A stretch of 64,000 bases of DNA from Trichoplusia ni (GCF_003590095.1 NC_039482.1:15269657-15333656); one strand, 5' to 3'; positions 23,929 through 35,881 are shown, counted from the first letter of the stretch. Notes: a model not told the origin generated them from the letters alone. Numbers and translations are program-made.

Positions 23929-24307
23929 ATAATTATTTCATAATAATGAGCTCAAGGCTCAGCTATAACCGCATAAGTGAATCGATCACAGGTTAAGCTA
24001 TGCTAGACGCGGTTGGTCCGTAGATGGGTGACCATCTTTGTCATAAAGTGTTCCTCCGTGTTTCGGAAGGCACGTTAAATTGTGGGTCCCGGCTGTTAAT
24101 CCTACATCTTTGATAGTCGTTACAGGTAGTCAGAAGCTTGAAAGTCTGACAACCAGTCTAACCAAGGGGTATCGTGTTGCCCAGGTAACTGGGTTGAGGA
24201 GGTCAGATAGGCAGTCGCTCCATGTAAAACACTGGTACTCTGCTGAATCCGGTTAGACTAGAAGCCGACCCCAATCTAGGTGGGAAAAGGCTAGGCCAAT
24301 GATGATG
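23929..24307 (+). mobile_element. 5S rRNA-derived SINE with intact target-site duplication
   Basis: The head (23990-24035) contains GGTTAAGC, then GGTTGGTCCGTAGATGGGTG, matching the internal promoter region of 5S rRNA (GTTAAGC, GGTTAGTAC, GGATGGGTGACC). The body is a sequence I know as a common lepidopteran repeat (GTCCCGGCTGTTAATCCTAC) and the tail ends in GATGATGA. The element is flanked by an identical 18-nt duplication, AATCACATGATTAAATAG, at 23911-23928 and 24308-24325. This shows target-primed insertion and sets the element at 379 bp. Confidence 0.8.
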
Positions 24308-24325
24308 AATCACATGATTAAATAG

Positions 24326-25689
24326 GTATTGTTTATTTAATAATGAAATTCTTTCACAGCGGTTTTTGAGCATTTTATTTTAAGGGGGTGGGGAGGATAC
24401 TTTATGCGATGTGTGTTGCTGACGCAAAACACTTCTAAGGAACGCAAGTTACATTTTTCCCGGCACGCGGACGGAATCGCGGGCAACAGCTAGTCGATTC
24501 ATAAATAAAAAGGTACGGATATTTATTAATACATTAATGTAATATTATTAAAATATTGTAATTATATTATAATGTGTAATTGAATCAATTGGAGATATCA
24601 GAAAATAATACAATGAACACTATCTTTACGATATCTATCTATCTGTGATATAACAGAAACAATCTTTCATTTTCCTACCAATAACCGACTACTGTGGCTA
24701 GCCGTGGGATAGGAGATATGCTAAGGTTAGATCATTAGGTAAGATTTGGGACATTTTCAAATGCATTTTATACAATATGAAATTGGCATTTATGTTTAAA
24801 GTATATATGTTATTCGATATTAAGGATATGTTGATAAAATTTGGCTGGTCGTCAACAATAACTGTGTTTAGGCTATACACAAGAAACATTTTAGATGAAT
24901 TGTAAATCGGCGAGAGGACATAATTGAACTTGCAATATTTTCATCACAGACTAACGATCAGGCAAAAATAGTAAAGGGAAGTTAGTTACATATGGAATGT
25001 AATATAAATACCTAGGATTAAGGCTCCGTGGTTTGTCACCAGGCTGTACCTGATCCCTAACAGAATCGCAAGGACCGATATGTTTTTAGAGATAATCTCT
25101 CTTGGCAATGGATGTCTTCTCCCATTTTCTCATCAAATGAAGCTAAAAACTCATTTGATTAAGTCATCAATAGTCTTTATATCTTCTAATATATAAAATT
25201 CCCGTGTCACGATGTTAGTTACCATACTCCTCCGAAACGGTTAGAGCGATTTTTATAAAATTTTGTATACATATTGGGTAGGTCTGAGAATAGAACAACA
25301 TCTATTTTTCATACCCGTAAATTTATGTTTTTCTCCATCTGTTTATCAAGCAGGCTGTCCAACGTGAGGAATACAACAATCACTTCATAACAAAAAGAAA
25401 GAGTCGAACTCAATTGTCATTCTTTTTACTACAACTAGCTGTCTTCTTTATTCTCTTATAGGCTTTAGCTGGCAAGGGATGGACTATCCCTTTGCCTCTG
25501 AATAAGGATATTTAAAAAGTTTTGGGTGGTCTTGTACATTTTACAACGTTCGCCATGAGTCCTTATCAAGCCAATAAGATTTTCGCTTTAACTCGTCTGG
25601 TTTTTGGTAGCTAACAAGAGCAAATAAAACGACCGGTTACAAGATACAAAACATATATATTCGGCGGCGCGGGGCGGACGGGCAGCGCG
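24326..25689. other. Intergenic DNA with two repeat fragments
   Basis: At 24460-24496 the sequence ends in TCGCGGGCAACAGCTAGTC, the 3' end of a dispersed lepidopteran repeat seen more fully at 42001-42235. At 25187-25345 is the start of another dispersed element (AATATATAAAATTCCCGTGT, ACTCCTCCGAAACGG, GGTCTGAGAATAG). No coding region is supported. Confidence 0.5.
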
Positions 25690-28600
25690 CTAGGGCTCGA
25701 GGTCGGCCTGTGTCTCGAGCAGCAGCTGCGCCAGCGAGTGGCGCGCGCCCGCGTCCAGGTCCGCGAAGTGGCGGTCGCGCAGCGCGCGCGCGCAGGCGGG
25801 GGGCGCGCCGGGGGCGCAGGGGCGCGGCCGCGGCGCCAGCACCAGCGCGGGCTCGGGGGCGCGCAGCACGCGCAGCGGGGCCCGCGCCAGCACGTCGGCC
25901 GGCGCCGCGCCCCGCGGGCCCCGCCACGCGCCCTGCGCCGCCTCGTAGTCCGCGCGGTACACCGACAGCGCCAGCCGCGAGTGCAGGTTGAAGCGGCCCG
26001 TGTTCACCTGCGGCTTGCCGCCGCCCGGCGCCAGGAAGCGCGGGTGCGCGTACAGCGAGAAGCGCGCGAACCCGCTCGGCAGGTACCACTGCTCGCCCGC
26101 GATCGTGTTCATGCGCACCTGCCGATTTTTGTTTTTTACTATCTCTATTCCCGCAATCAGGAATTTAATCCTTGTCTCGTACAAAGACACCCAGACTCAG
26201 AACAGGCATTCGTGGGTTCATACAAATGCCCGTCCTACACGGGACTCGAACCCGCGACACGACGTGCCCAGTGGGTTTGGCGTGGTGACCTTAACCTTAC
26301 ATGCAGCTTCATTGCTACATGTTAGCAGTGCCCTAAAACCGGTGCGTGTAGGCTGGCATGACTGACCCGGTTGAGGAAGTCCTGGTTGTACTCTGCGTGC
26401 GGCGCGAGCAGCAGCAGCAGCGAGTCCCGCGGCAGGCGCGGCAGCGCGGCGGCCAGCGCCAGGCGCTGCGCCCGCAGCAGACGCGCGCCCTCGGGCTCCG
26501 CCCCCGGCGGCTCGGGCGCGTCCTCGTCCGCCACGTCCAGCACGTCCAGCTGTGCGCCCGCGTGCCGCCGCGCCAGCGAGCCCACTGCCAAACGCACCGC
26601 CTGCGTCTCGTTAGCCGCGCCCACTATCACCTGTACGCACACGACATTGTTAGTAATTTACAACATGGCATTATGATGGATTCAAAGAGAGTGCCTTATG
26701 CTCACCACGAGCAGCGCGGTGTTCTTGTCCTGGTTGAGGCAGACGGCCTCGTAGCGCTGCAGGAAGGCGACCGCGTCGTCGTCGTGTCCGCTGGAGGGCA
26801 GCGCCAGCAGCAGCGACAGGCGCGCGCTCTCGGTGACGTAGCGCACGGGCACGAGGCGCGCGGCGCCCAGCGGCCGCACCACCTCCAGCAGGCGCAGCGT
26901 GTGGCCGCCGCCCGCGCCCGCCAGCCGCAGCAGCAGGCGGTAGCGCAGCGCCGCCGCCGGCTCCCAGCGCCACGCGCCCTCCAGCAGGCGCACGTCCGCC
27001 GCGCCCGCCCAGCGCCGCAGCCCCCACGCGCGCGCCGCCGCCAGCACCAGCTGCCGGACATCACCCGCCTCAGTACAAACTCGCACGAGCTGTAGCCGCA
27101 GCGCACTATATACTCACGTCTAGAGCCTCGCGGTTGGCGCCCGTCAGTGGCGCTACCTCGTGGTGGTCGTCGGGAAAGAACGCGTGCGTCGCGTTAAATG
27201 AAACCCAACGTAGATGGTCAAACCTGTGAAGCCAAAGCAATGATATCAGATGACATCGAGGTCAGCAGTTGCGGTAAGAAGCGCATTAGTAGTCATACCT
27301 GGAGTCCGGCGTGGGCGGCGCCAGGCCGGGGTCCGCGCGCAGGCCGGCGGGCCACGTGGCGTTGCGGTAGTGCGGCGGGTGGCGGGCCGCGCCGCGCCAC
27401 AGCGCCGCGCGCAGGCGCCGCACCTCGGCCGCGTCGCGCTGCAGGTGCACGCGCGACACGTACGCGTGCAGCGTGTAGAAGTTGGCGGCCTTGGTGACGG
27501 GGAACACGGTGACGGCGTCGGCCAGGTCGGGCGCGAGCGCGGGCGGCGCGTCCGCGGCGGCGGCGCGCACCGCGGCGTAGCGCTCGCCCTGCGCGGCCGC
27601 CGAGCACGACAGGTGCGCGGCGTGAAGCACGCAGCGCCCCACGTTCTCGTGGTGGTGGGGGCTGTACGAGTTGCGCACGCACCAGTCCAGCTCATTGTGG
27701 ATGGCGCGCAGCACGGAATTCGACAGCAACACACCACCCTCTATGATATACCACAAATTCAAAATTAATCAAGGAAAATTGATACACACAAAACACAGGA
27801 AGCTACACCAGAAAAGATGTCCACTTCTGTAATAAAATAACTCATAGCTATCCAACTATATCCATCAACTAAACAAAAATAAAGTTTTAAAACAATGAGA
27901 TAGAAATGTAATTACACACCAAAAATAACTATAATTGCTATTTAAAATAATATACTTTTAAAGCCTTGAATACTATTCAACTAGCTGCAAAATATGAGTG
28001 TAGGTTCAGCTGTTTAAACATGTTTGTTCTCTATTCATGTTTGTTGATGTCCCGGTAACTATCTAAGCACATGCACACATGTTACACAGCTCGCGAAACA
28101 TCATAAGTTAAAGTATATATAAAAAAATATCAAGAAGAGGTGAACACGGCCCTAATACTGTTATTTCAAATAGCCGAAGAAAGAATGAAATTTGGATTAA
28201 AATTAAAATTTTCGTATTCTCTTAAGCATTTTTCTACACAATAATTGTAAAAGGGATGGTATACTCAAAGTCAATACAATTAACTGCCAATTATTATATT
28301 GGCAAAATGTTTAAGAAAAAAGGAATAATTTCAGATTTAATCCAAATTTCATTCATTCATCGGCCATTGTAGAATAGCAGAATCAGGGCCCTGATCTTGT
28401 GTACGACATATTTAATTCAGCTTACCGAGCAAGCAATAATGGCTATCATCTTCAGCCACAGTGCCCATGTATATGTCCTCGCTCACACTCAGCTGTGACA
28501 CTAGCTCTGTGAGTCGCCGAGCATTCACAAATGCTGTATCTGAGACCAAGAAAAAGAAGTCGTACTCCTCCAAATAGTTGTCGGCTAAATACTTCAGAGC

Positions 28601-29127
28601 ATGAAAAGGTTTCAACATCTCCCGTGTGTCTGTGAAGCCAACTACATTAGCCAATCCTGGCACTGAACTCATAGCACTAGCTGTTATAAAGAACTTAAGA
28701 GCTGGATGTAATCGTGCTGTGGTGTGGTTCAAGGCGGCAATCTGACTCTTCAGGGCCTCCTCTGAGCTGAGCACGCCTGTGAGGAGCGAACCTGTAAGAT
28801 TACAGCTACATGTGAGATTCTGTTAAACAACGTGGTGAGTGTGATCCTTGGTGAGTCGGGAGTACCTCGCATGCCTAGCTCAGTGCTGTAGTAGCGCGGG
28901 CGCTGCAGCGTGCGGGACTGCGTGCGCGGCGCGGGACCCAGCGGCCGCTCCTCGCGCTGCGGCTCGTAGTCGTCGCGCGGCGGCGGCCCGAGTGCGCTGG
29001 CACACGCCGCGCCAGATTCTTCCTCCAGCGGCACTACCACCAGCGACACCCATAGTCCCAGCGCCAGCCCCACCAGGAAGTACGAGTTGTGCTTCACTTG
29101 GGACACCACGTAGCGCGACAGCATCAT
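25690..29127 (-). CDS. CHPF: Chondroitin polymerizing factor (CHPF) homologue
   Basis: Seven exons on the minus strand: 29127-28866, 28791-28426, 27740-27299, 27223-27118, 27068-26706, 26630-26367 and 26118-25690. Phases agree throughout and total 743 codons plus stop. Residues 16-34 form a signal anchor (type II Golgi protein). Next come YYSTELGMR and an N-terminal glycosyltransferase-like domain (FFFLVSDTAFVNA), a GGVLLSNSV segment, RFDHLRWVSFNATHAFFPDD, and a C-terminal domain ending TIAGEQWYLPSGFARFSLYA. This matches the CHPF/CHPF2 family (about 770 residues), partners of chondroitin synthase in making the GlcA-GalNAc chain. SDT stands where active enzymes have a DxD motif and I see no clear DxD in the second domain, so it may be a non-catalytic partner. 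The acceptor of exon 5 is uncertain (27068 or 27050; both keep frame). Confidence 0.85.
26149..26306 (-). mobile_element. tRNA-derived SINE in the last CHPF intron
   Basis: Read on the minus strand, a tRNA-like head (GGTTCGAGTCCCGTGTAGGA, a B box) is followed by an unrelated body ending in TTAAATTCCTGATTGCGGGA. It belongs to the family also seen at 44283, 50198, 59150 and 61196. It fills most of the 248-bp intron 6 of CHPF and lies in the gene's sense direction. Confidence 0.7.
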
Positions 29128-30197
29128 GGACGCGCGATCACACTTCTGACAAAGGCGCACCGATCCGTCGCTACTCGTGTCTCACTCGCGGACGTGTCTA
29201 ACTAATAACGAGTATTTTTTATTGAAAATGCATGTAGATGTTTATCTTTATCAGTCCACTTTATCTTTAAAAAGACGTTTGTTTAACTTATCTCGTTGTT
29301 CGAAGGCCCATCGTTGTGAGTTTACTATAATATAGAACACTAGTTGCTCACGTCACTGCTGTGATCACTCGCTGCAGTCGCTGCCACTCGCATTCGCATA
29401 AAAACACGTCACTTTGACATTGAAAGAAATACGTTCAATGATCCACAGATTATAAATACGACGAAATGTCACCGTAAGATTTTTTTTTGCAATAAATTCA
29501 CTAAATTCAATTATAAATTGTTTTAAACTCATTTTCAATTAATTCATAGTGTACTATCTATTTATTTAAACTTAATAAATATGACTTAAAAATGTTTTAA
29601 CGCATCTCTTGTTGTGAGTGCAGTCGTCATGGTACCTAGCGGCGACATCAATATTTAACCAATATAAACCTTACTATTTTCTAGATAGATAGTATTGATT
29701 GAGTTTAAGGAGACTTACAGAATTTATTAAACTTCCTCTAACTTTGTTGGTTCAAATAAGTAGGTACATCAGCAGTTGCAAACGGAAATCAAAAACCCAA
29801 GTAAGATATAGAACGCTTACAAGGATACTGAAGGTCTGAAAAGTTATATCAAGTGATTATTCGAGTTCATTTTTATAAACATGAGGGCCCGTCATCAATT
29901 AATGATAGTGACTATTTATTTAGTTATTCAACATAACTATTTAATATTGGAGTGCTGGTGTATTGGACTCTGTTGGCTGCTTCTGTCGTCGGAGAGGCCT
30001 GAGTTGTTACTTTATTTTATGTCTATTCATTTACTTAGTTCACAAAAATTGCTCCAGTAATAATATGCTGCAGTACATGATTGTACTTGGCCTTAAAGAG
30101 CAAAAAGCTTTGACTTGAATGTTTTGAAATACCTATTAAAATTAGATGACTTTTGTAGGTAAATAAGTAGTTGCATGGTAAGTGTTGGTGTGTAAGT
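29128..30197. promoter_or_regulatory. Shared intergenic promoter region of CHPF and ARL6
   Basis: The start codons of two divergent genes are 1070 bp apart. The CHPF side is GC-rich to about 29165; the centre is AT-rich and has no repeats that I recognise. The 5' ends of the transcripts cannot be set from sequence. Confidence 0.45.
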
Positions 30198-31507
30198 ATG
30201 GGTCTGCTGGACAAGCTGTCGGTGTGGCTGGGCCGCGGGCGCGCAGAGCTGACGGTGCTCGTGCTGGGGCTGGACAACAGCGGCAAGAGCACGCTGCTCA
30301 ACGCGCTGCGCCCGCCCGAGCAGCGCGCGCAGCATACCACGCCCACCGTCGCACAGCAACTCGACCACTTCCAGAGTATGCATGCTTTTTGCTTGTACAG
30401 CTTATTGATTGGAATATTCTTAAAAATGTTCAAGTGCCTTTATCAACCCGACTGCATAACTACGTAAAAGGATTTTTTTTGCACGGATCATTTTTATTTT
30501 ATTTTTAAAAAAAATCTATTGTAGTGTCCCCTCGAGCAAAACGTTCTGAAGGTGTTTCGGTTATAGATCTTGCATGTCCGTCCGTCATTAAAATAATAAC
30601 TATTATTACTATTAGGGACTAAAAAGGTTTAACAACCACGCCACGCTTCTGTATATTAATGCTTATGTCAATGTGCTAAAAACTATGAGCTGGTAATGAC
30701 GAGCTGCTTTTGTATGGTCCTCAGGCGGCGGCATATCGTTCAGCGCGTGGGACGTGTCGGGCGCGCCGCGGCACCGCGCGCTTTGGGAGCGCCACTACCG
30801 CCGCGCGCACGCCGTCATCTTCGTCGTGGACTCCGCCGACCACCTGCGGCTCGGCTAGTACACTGCTATTATTCATATACTTAATTAACAGCCATCACCA
30901 CTATAAATCTCCTCCCAGAATTCAACGACAAGTCAGTCATGTTTAACGCGGACTAAAATACACCTGTCTATATTAAATAGGAGGAAACGCTGGAAATGGA
31001 TTAAATAAGGAGTCACAACTCCGAGTCCTAACTGAAGTTAAAAATATATACAGACACCCACCCCATGTAAGATATACTGACATGGGGTGGGTGGTACTGG
31101 CCTAACACCCAGGCCAAGTCAGTCCCTGAATGTTACTTTATGACTTGTATCTATGAACAGTGGTGGCGCGCGAGGAGCTGGAGTTATTGCTGGCGCACCC
31201 GGACATGTTCGGACGGCGCGTGCCGCTGCTCGTGTTCGCCAACAAGAGCGACGCGCCGCACGCGCTGGCGCCCATGCAGGTCGCCGCCGGTACGTGCTCC
31301 ACTGGCCTGGCTACATCCAGTACCTACGACATGCAGTCACTTTGAGACACAGGGTGTGTTTTTGCAGCGTTGGGGTTAGAGCGCATCGTGGAGAAGCCGT
31401 GGCATATCGGCGCGTCGTGCGCGCTGTCGGGCGCGGGGCTGGCGGACGGCGTGGCGTGGCTCGCGCGCCAGCTGCGCGACGCGCGCCTCCCGGTCTCGCA
31501 CTCCTAG
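30198..31507 (+). CDS. ARL6: ARL6 (BBS3) small GTPase
   Basis: Four exons: 30198-30375, 30725-30853, 31161-31289 and 31368-31507, joining in phase to 191 residues (human 186). It starts MGLLDKLSVWLGRGRAEL, the ARL6-type amphipathic N-terminus. Nucleotide motifs are GLDNSGKS (24-31), the G3 region WDVSGAPRH (68-76), NKSD (130-133) and a CALSG-type G5. HLRLVVAREELELLL and EKPWHIGASCALSG match ARL6 closely. ARL6 recruits the BBSome to membranes for ciliary trafficking. Three oddities: G3 has Ala where the catalytic Gln normally sits; the usual PTIGF of switch I reads PTVAQ; and intron 2 must use a GC donor (30854-30855) to keep frame, because the GT option at 30858 does not. Confidence 0.85.
31055..31093. 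repeat. Perfect 14-bp inverted repeat in ARL6 intron 2
   Basis: Arms CACCCACCCCATGT (31055-31068) and its reverse complement (31080-31093), separated by 11 nt. A second small inverted repeat follows (GGCCTAACACCCAGGCC). Confidence 0.75.
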
Positions 31508-33859
31508 CCGTCCAAGCAAAAAAGACGTTCATCCAAAAAAACATCTATCATTCTCGACAGTCATAAATTCTGCTTTATACTGCAAATGTTGTCACTATTG
31601 TAAAGGGATTGCCGTGTCCTGAAGCGGGCGAGGTGCCGCCGAAAGCGAGCCGAGTCCATTACGTAGGGCATAACCCTTAGTTGTTTACACAAGACAATGT
31701 TACGCATCTTTGTTGCTTGTTATCATGTTCATGCGCATGTACGTAATTGAAATCATGTAGGAGATTTACCTTCCCGGGCAATTTATTAGCTGAGGCTACG
31801 GTATTAAAGATATTTAATTGAATACTATTATGAACACCATATTGTAAGTATCTAATGAAACTGAAACAGTTTACCAACAGTAGATTGGTTGTTGAGCCGT
31901 CGTCGTTGTTGGTAACATTATTTTTAATTGTCTTTAAACCGTAAACTTTTTATAAGTTAATCTTTTTAGTCTATGGTGTTTATTCCTGCCGAAAAAAAAA
32001 AAACATTCAAACGTCAGACGAAAATAAATCGAAAGTCAACGTTATAGGGAACTTTAGGTAACTTACCCACTTAATTTAATTTTACGCAGAATTGACGGTT
32101 TTCTATTCACACATTTTCCAATAAACAAAATATATTCTATTTTCATAATTTTTGTGTTAAATGTAGATAAGTGATTGGAGTCGTTGTTGCATTTAGTCAG
32201 TTTTTTATTTTTTTTATTTATTTATATAGGTTTACCAACCTATATAAATAAATAAAAAAAAAATATAAGTTTTATTGTAATGTGATTAGGCGAAGTGCAT
32301 TATTGAGAAAATTTATTAAATGGCTCGATTTATTATATGTCGCTCATCGTATCTTAGTGAATGGTGATATGATCTGTACTGCGAATTCGAATGAGACATC
32401 AAGCAGCTTGCTAGGTGAGTAAACTATTTCTGACCGGCCAAACAAAAGCACCTAAAGTAATCTTTAAACTGTCATGTTTTTAGTAACAGTTGTAGAGTAA
32501 AAGTTGTAAAGTAGATCGGTATTTTAAATAATTTATCTTAAATTGAAATTGTAAACTTAGAAAGAAATTCACTACAAGAGGTTGTCTTTGTGTATAGTCC
32601 AACCACCAGCAGCGCGGCAGCGCCGTTGGAGTGATAAACACTTAGATTATTTTTAGTAATAATTACTATTTGAAATAATTTGAACTATTTTCTTAATTAA
32701 TTAAAAATAAGTCATAAATAATTTTTTTATTGTTTTATTGAGTTCAATCATTTCTATCGTATAAAAATATGATCTGTAAAATGGAGGCATAGGGCACAGC
32801 TGTAGGGTATTATGTCGAGGTTACTCTACGGAAAGATATCGTCAAGAATATTACAATTATACATTTTAGTCTACTTCAACATAGCATAAAATACAAGAAA
32901 AGATATGATACTAACCATTTTTTTTGCGGGGATAACGAGCGATAACGAGAGACGCGACGGTACAAACAATGTAGCCTTATTAATTAATTTATAATTTTAT
33001 TAGCAGTTGATGTTGGCACATTTCTTAAGTTTTTAATAAACTCAGAATCCGCTCAGCCATTCTGACGTGTTTTTGTGTTTGTTTAAACCGAGCTTTGTAC
33101 CAGTTGCTGAATTGCTCAGCACCTAGGTATCTTCGGGTGTAAGTTCGTAGTACTTAAATATAATTTGTGATGTAGAGGTGATGATTAGTGTCAATGATAA
33201 ATACACGAACCACGGATGCGCTTGTTAGGGTGGGTCACTGATGTCCGCCTGCATGCGGCGGCGTGTTCACACTGCCTGATTCCGTCCAAAGAACTTTAAT
33301 TAAACCCTGACTTAGGTCTGGAGACGTCAGCACTCCGACGGCCGTACAGTTAGGTATCTTTACACAAAGTCCGATATAGTCGTTAGCCGAGACAAATGAA
33401 AAAACTTTGTATTATTATTTTTGTCTGCGATCGAGAGATAGCGCAAAGTTGTAAACGAACTGAATGACCCGAGAGTGGGGAGGGCGTTAGTTACTGGTCT
33501 TAAAGACGGTCCCGGCTACCAATGTTGTGTGGCAAGAAAACCTTAAGCTTAGCCTGGAGGAAATTGATTGAATTGTGTTTCATAATTATAAGACTAAATC
33601 AATCACTATACAAAACTTTACAGTAAAGTATAAATTAATGGATTGATAATACCTACACAGCATACTTACCATAGCGAGAAAAAATATTAGGCTTTTTATT
33701 TAATTTTTGTATAAATTAGCATTTAAACTATTTGGATAAATAAAAATAAAAATAAAAGTGTTATGGACATTGACAATCGATTGATAAAAAATATATGGAG
33801 AATATTTTTCCATTTTGCTGAATCAGGAAGGGAAGTAGAAAAGAGGTAGAGGTCAGGAT
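31508..33859. other. 3' flank of ARL6 and intergenic DNA
   Basis: AT-rich, without coding potential. AATAAA occurs at 32023 and 32120 and could serve ARL6. An AU-rich foldback lies at 32208-32261. Confidence 0.45.
32208..32261. repeat. Perfect 25-bp AT-rich foldback
   Basis: Arms 32208-32232 and 32237-32261 are exact reverse complements with a 4-nt loop TACC. The arms contain ATTTATTTATATAGG. It may be a MITE core or a structural AT palindrome. Confidence 0.8.
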
Positions 33860-33965
33860 CAGGCAGCGCGGCGCTCCTGCCGGCGGCGGGAGGCCGGCGC
33901 CAGTCGTGTGGCGACCGCCGCGAGAGCGACGCGCACCGACAGCGCCCGGCGCCCGCGCGCTCCTG
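33860..33965. promoter_or_regulatory. Isolated CpG-rich patch, possible promoter
   Basis: About 105 bases of dense GC and CpG in AT-rich surroundings, similar in texture to the Rdl and Kelch promoter regions. No start codon with protein-like sequence follows. Confidence 0.35.
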
Positions 33966-34862
33966 TCTAACGTAACTTCAACTGTTTATGGATAACGTCC
34001 ATTCTTATTTACATACAAAATGTATTTACACCTAATAGACAGTTAATGTTATTACTAGTTTTGGACCACAACTGTAAAGTTTTACTATTTGTTTAGATAT
34101 TTTATTGACTGTATATTATTATGTCAAAGATTTTAGTTTTCTGATAAGTAGTGTGGGTTACGGAATAACAAAAATAGGAAGTGGACTATGTTATGAGCAT
34201 GAACTGTGTTAGAGATCCTGATTACTGCTCTTCTTGTTAAACGGTAGGTTTATTAATTTACCAAGCAATTCAGGGTTCTACTATAACAAGGTCGACTCAC
34301 ACGTTAATAGCTTCTCAAATACATTTATTCGTTTGTAGAAAGCTAGTTCTATAATTATACTATTCTATTAATGGTTAACATGTGGTTTCCATTACTTTTC
34401 ACATTGAAATAGCATCCTGCATCCTAAAATATTAGCATGGAAAATACCAAAGAAATTAATTTTTAATTTATTGACTATGTCTGATCACTACAGCCCCTAC
34501 CTGTTGACCAGTTGTCGCGGTACTGTACACTGAGAAAAGGCTGTCACTCTTCCTTTTATCACTTGTATTACTATGTCAAATTCTCTTTGATTTTTTCTGA
34601 GCGGAGATCCCTGCTGGTTCCTCTCCACTGGGATGACCCTACCTTTTTAGGCCTACTAGAATTAAAAAAAAAATTATGATTCTGGTTTTTCCTGTATTTC
34701 TACGAAATTGTATTACTAGTCTTATTTATGTTCGTTGTTTCGCGTTAAGAGTTTATAGGTCACTTTACCGCCGCAGCTAATTCAGAATAATCGCCAATAC
34801 TTGTTACTTGTTTTAGGTGATGGCATTCTGAAAATAATGAGTGCTGTTAGCATCAAAACATT

Positions 34863-34945
34863 GTGAGGCAAGGTTGCAGACGGACATTAGCTGTGCGTGT
34901 GTGCGTGTTGTGTGTGCGTGTGTGCTGCGCGCCGGACAGCGCCGG
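34863..34945 (+). other. Possible non-coding first exon
   Basis: A GT-rich then GC-rich block ending GCCGGACAGCGCCGG before a strong GTGAGT donor at 34946. It lies 1 kb past the CpG patch. No downstream exon is visible in the remaining 29 kb, so any gene would continue beyond the right edge. Confidence 0.25.
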
Positions 34946-35881
34946 GTGAGTGCTCACACCTCCCTATTTGCTGACTATTGTTAATGAATTGGTTTGTTTA
35001 CACATAATACACCGAATATCTATCCTCAACACTCAATAAAAGTCCCTCGGCATTGAATGGTGTCAAGGTGATAGTTTCTGACATCACTACTGATTTACCT
35101 GCGTAATTCGGGAGCTATTTGCTTGGGCACTGGATAAACACCATGAATATTAATTAATGCTTCACCACGAACCACCCTCTGTGTGGATAGTACTGAGAGC
35201 ATGTTGTCTCAGCGTCCGAAAGCTGTGAGGTGACCGCAGGCCTCCTGTGATGTGCACGAACATATGTCATAAGGTTTATATATTATGGAGTAAATGGGGT
35301 AAAAGCAGAAATCAAAGGTTTCGTCGTCTGTCCGTTCAGCCGCTCATTCGTCCGTCTTTTAACAAGCTGGTTTTCTTAAGTTGTGGCCGAGGACTTGAAC
35401 ATTTTACATATTTTTTTTTATGAAACCGCGGATGGTACTATAATGACGCGAGCCCAAAAGCTACTAATTATACGGAACCCTCAGTGTCGCGAGTCACACT
35501 CGCACTTGACTGGTTTTAACGTAGAAGTGTATTGTTCGAAGCTTACGAAACACAGTGAACTATTAAGTTTCAGTAATTTCGTGTGATTGTTTTTGGGAAT
35601 TAATTTTAATATTCCCATTATACTGAGTAAGAGATAAAGTTATATACACTTGTTTACTACTTGTGCGGTGAATGGAGAGTGGAGGATGTCGGCAAACCTC
35701 CCGAGTAACTCTTCTCTGTGAATACACGCATTCTTACAAACTTTTGTTTTGCAAGGAAACTCCAGTTCACTATAACCTAAAGGTATAAATAAAAATAACA
35801 TAAAAAAAAACAATATCTTGTGTCCAACATTTATAAAAGAACAAATCTCTCGCATCGCTTAAAGTTGAGTGGACTAGGCAG

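Noticed and set aside
25710..27768. Plus-strand frames across CHPF exons
   Set aside because: Antisense shadows of GC-rich coding exons without recognisable protein features.
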